This document shows positions 15,608-16,562 of a DNA stretch of 16,562 bases, one piece after another. The stretch's first letter is position 1. The number at the start of each line of letters is the position of its first letter. The position numbers and the translations under genes were made by a program. The notes beneath the pieces were generated by a model. It worked only from the letters and a program-made list of their open reading frames with translations. It had not been told where the DNA came from and did no database searches. Source of the stretch: JAEZKC01 sp046538945 (GTDB lineage Bacteria; Fibrobacterota; Chitinivibrionia; Chitinivibrionales; Chitinispirillaceae); contig JBKHHW010000066.1 in assembly GCA_046538945.1 (NCBI GenBank), positions 1 to 16,562 of the forward strand, given 5' to 3'.

Positions 15608-16465
15608 ATGCCGCCAGAAACAGAATTATCAAAAAAATACGTCGATCTTCATATCCACACTACATTTTCCGATGGAAGCTACTCAGTTAAAGAAGTCATG
15701 GAGGCTGTCGCCGCCAAAGGCCTTAAAGCCATTTCCATCACTGACCACGACTGTACGGACGCCTATCCGTTGGCAATGGATCTTGGAGCGGATATGGATA
15801 TTGAGGTAATCCCGGGAGTGGAGCTTTCCAGCGAAATTCAGGGGACCGACATTCATATTCTCGGCTATTTTGTGGATATCAACAATTCCGCGTTCATAAA
15901 CAAGCTGCACGAGATGAAGGATGCTCGTTATGTCCGCGCCAAGCAAATCGTCTCCAATCTCAATAAACAGGGTATTGATCTCCGTTTCGACACGGTTCTC
16001 AGCATAGCAGGTCTGGGAGCCATCGGCAGACCCCACATAGCCGCGGCAATGCTCAAAGAAGAATTGGTTTACTCATTCAGAGAAGCTTTCGACAGATTCA
16101 TCGGTTACGGTTCTCCCGCCTATGTGGAAAAACTCAAGATGTCGCCCAAAGAGGTTTTCGATCTGATACGACAGGCCGGGGGCATTCCGGTTCTCGCCCA
16201 CCCTGGAGTGACGAGGGTTGATGAACGGATTCCCGAGTTCATCCGGGATGGACTCCAGGGGATAGAGGTGTATCATACCGAGCATCCCGCTTCCGCTGAA
16301 CGGCACTATATGCGCACCTGCAAGAAAAACCACCTTGCTTTCACCGGTGGTTCGGATTTCCACAGCCCAAATCACAACAGATCCGAGATCGGGTGGCCGA
16401 AAGTTCCCTACAGCAGTGTTAAAGGACTGAAAGAAAAACTGTCTCCAGCCCTGAAGGACAAGTGA
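15608..16465 (+). CDS. PHP-domain phosphoesterase (RNase AM / nucleoside bisphosphate phosphatase-like)
   Basis: A 285-residue metal-dependent phosphoesterase of the PHP family. The metal ligands are visible in order: DLHIHTTFSDG (His15, His17, Asp22), TDHD (His47), PGVELS (Glu72), HILGYF (His83), GRPHIA (His143), LAHPGV (His198) and GSDFH (Asp250, His252). Length and motif order match the YciV/TrpH group, whose characterised members remove 5'-ribonucleotides from RNA ends or hydrolyse 3',5'-nucleoside bisphosphates such as pAp. Which of these it does cannot be decided here. It is not the polymerase-associated or histidinol-phosphatase type, since no such extra domains are present. The AAGG before the ATG at 15608 directly touches the start codon, so initiation may be weak. 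It is 4 bp upstream of the mannose-1-phosphate guanylyltransferase gene. Confidence 0.92.
   Translation: MPPETELSKKYVDLHIHTTFSDGSYSVKEVMEAVAAKGLKAISITDHDCTDAYPLAMDLGADMDIEVIPGVELSSEIQGTDIHILGYFVDINNSAFINKLHEMKDARYVRAKQIVSNLNKQGIDLRFDTVLSIAGLGAIGRPHIAAAMLKEELVYSFREAFDRFIGYGSPAYVEKLKMSPKEVFDLIRQAGGIPVLAHPGVTRVDERIPEFIRDGLQGIEVYHTEHPASAERHYMRTCKKNHLAFTGGSDFHSPNHNRSEIGWPKVPYSSVKGLKEKLSPALKDK
16453..16458 (+). promoter_or_regulatory. Ribosome binding site of the guanylyltransferase gene
   Basis: GAAGGA lies 11 bases before the ATG at 16470, inside the end of the PHP gene, and supports that start and co-transcription of the two genes. Confidence 0.45.
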
Positions 16466-16469
16466 TCCC

Positions 16470-16562
16470 ATGAACGTAATCCCTGTTATTCTTGCCGGCG
16501 GTATCGGTGAACGCTTCTGGCCTCTGAGCCGCAGTTCAATGCCCAAGCAGCTTCACGCCCTT
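16470..16562 (+). CDS. manC: Mannose-1-phosphate guanylyltransferase, 5' part (runs off the window)
   Basis: Thirty-one codons are present and remain open to the window end. The N-terminus carries the sugar-nucleotide pyrophosphorylase signature VILAGGIGERFWPLSR followed by MPKQ, the form typical of GDP-mannose pyrophosphorylase (WPLSR...PKQ) rather than of glucose- or GlcNAc-1-phosphate enzymes. It would make GDP-mannose from GTP and mannose 1-phosphate for surface glycans. The gene is truncated only by the window edge. Whether a C-terminal isomerase domain follows (ManC/AlgA bifunctional type) cannot be seen. Confidence 0.85.
   Translation, partial: MNVIPVILAGGIGERFWPLSRSSMPKQLHAL

Overview
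The window looks like a stretch of Gram-negative-type chromosome with moderate GC content and dense, mostly plus-strand housekeeping and signalling genes. I see no transposase, integrase, phage gene, tRNA, rRNA or CRISPR array. A degenerate heptosyltransferase-like protein, a YkuD-type periplasmic enzyme, a large receptor-like Ser/Thr kinase and a DUF4388 protein together fit a deep-branching diderm, for example Fibrobacterota/Chitinispirillum-like or a neighbouring lineage. That placement is a guess from gene content, not a result.

Layout. Positions 1-121 hold no gene, only a 15-bp tandem repeat just behind the stop of a membrane-bound GAF-GAF-GGDEF diguanylate cyclase (minus strand, 122-2296). 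Divergent from it is a glycosyltransferase-9-like protein (2389-3516) that seems to lack the usual C-terminal nucleotide-sugar motif. After a 97-bp gap with an extended -10 promoter candidate come two translationally coupled genes: a YkuD-family L,D-transpeptidase/carboxypeptidase with an NTF2-like C-terminal domain (3614-4990), and an 871-residue protein that is almost entirely coiled coil (4987-7602, ATGA overlap). Next is a likely operon: bifunctional RelA/SpoT homologue (7740-9944), membrane-anchored DUF4388 protein (9960-10409), ribose-phosphate pyrophosphokinase (10409-11356) and RluC-like pseudouridine synthase (11356-12324), the last three joined by one-base overlaps. A separate promoter candidate precedes a 922-residue Ser/Thr kinase with one membrane segment, a predicted beta-sandwich and a TPR array outside the membrane (12426-15194). 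A small tail-anchored protein (15199-15462, minus strand) converges on it. The window ends with a PHP-family phosphoesterase (15608-16465) and, 4 bp later, the first 31 codons of a mannose-1-phosphate guanylyltransferase.

How the parts may work together. The most interesting unit is 3614-7602. A YkuD plus NTF2-like enzyme has the architecture of the Helicobacter Csd6 / Campylobacter Pgp2 cell-shape carboxypeptidases, and here it is stop-start coupled to a giant ATPase-less coiled-coil protein of the sort that builds cytoskeletal scaffolds. I propose a cell-shape or cell-curvature module; this is inference. The second unit joins alarmone metabolism (ppGpp) to PRPP synthesis and ribosomal RNA modification through a small DUF4388 membrane protein. 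The rest is signal transduction (c-di-GMP, Ser/Thr phosphorylation) and sugar-nucleotide metabolism.
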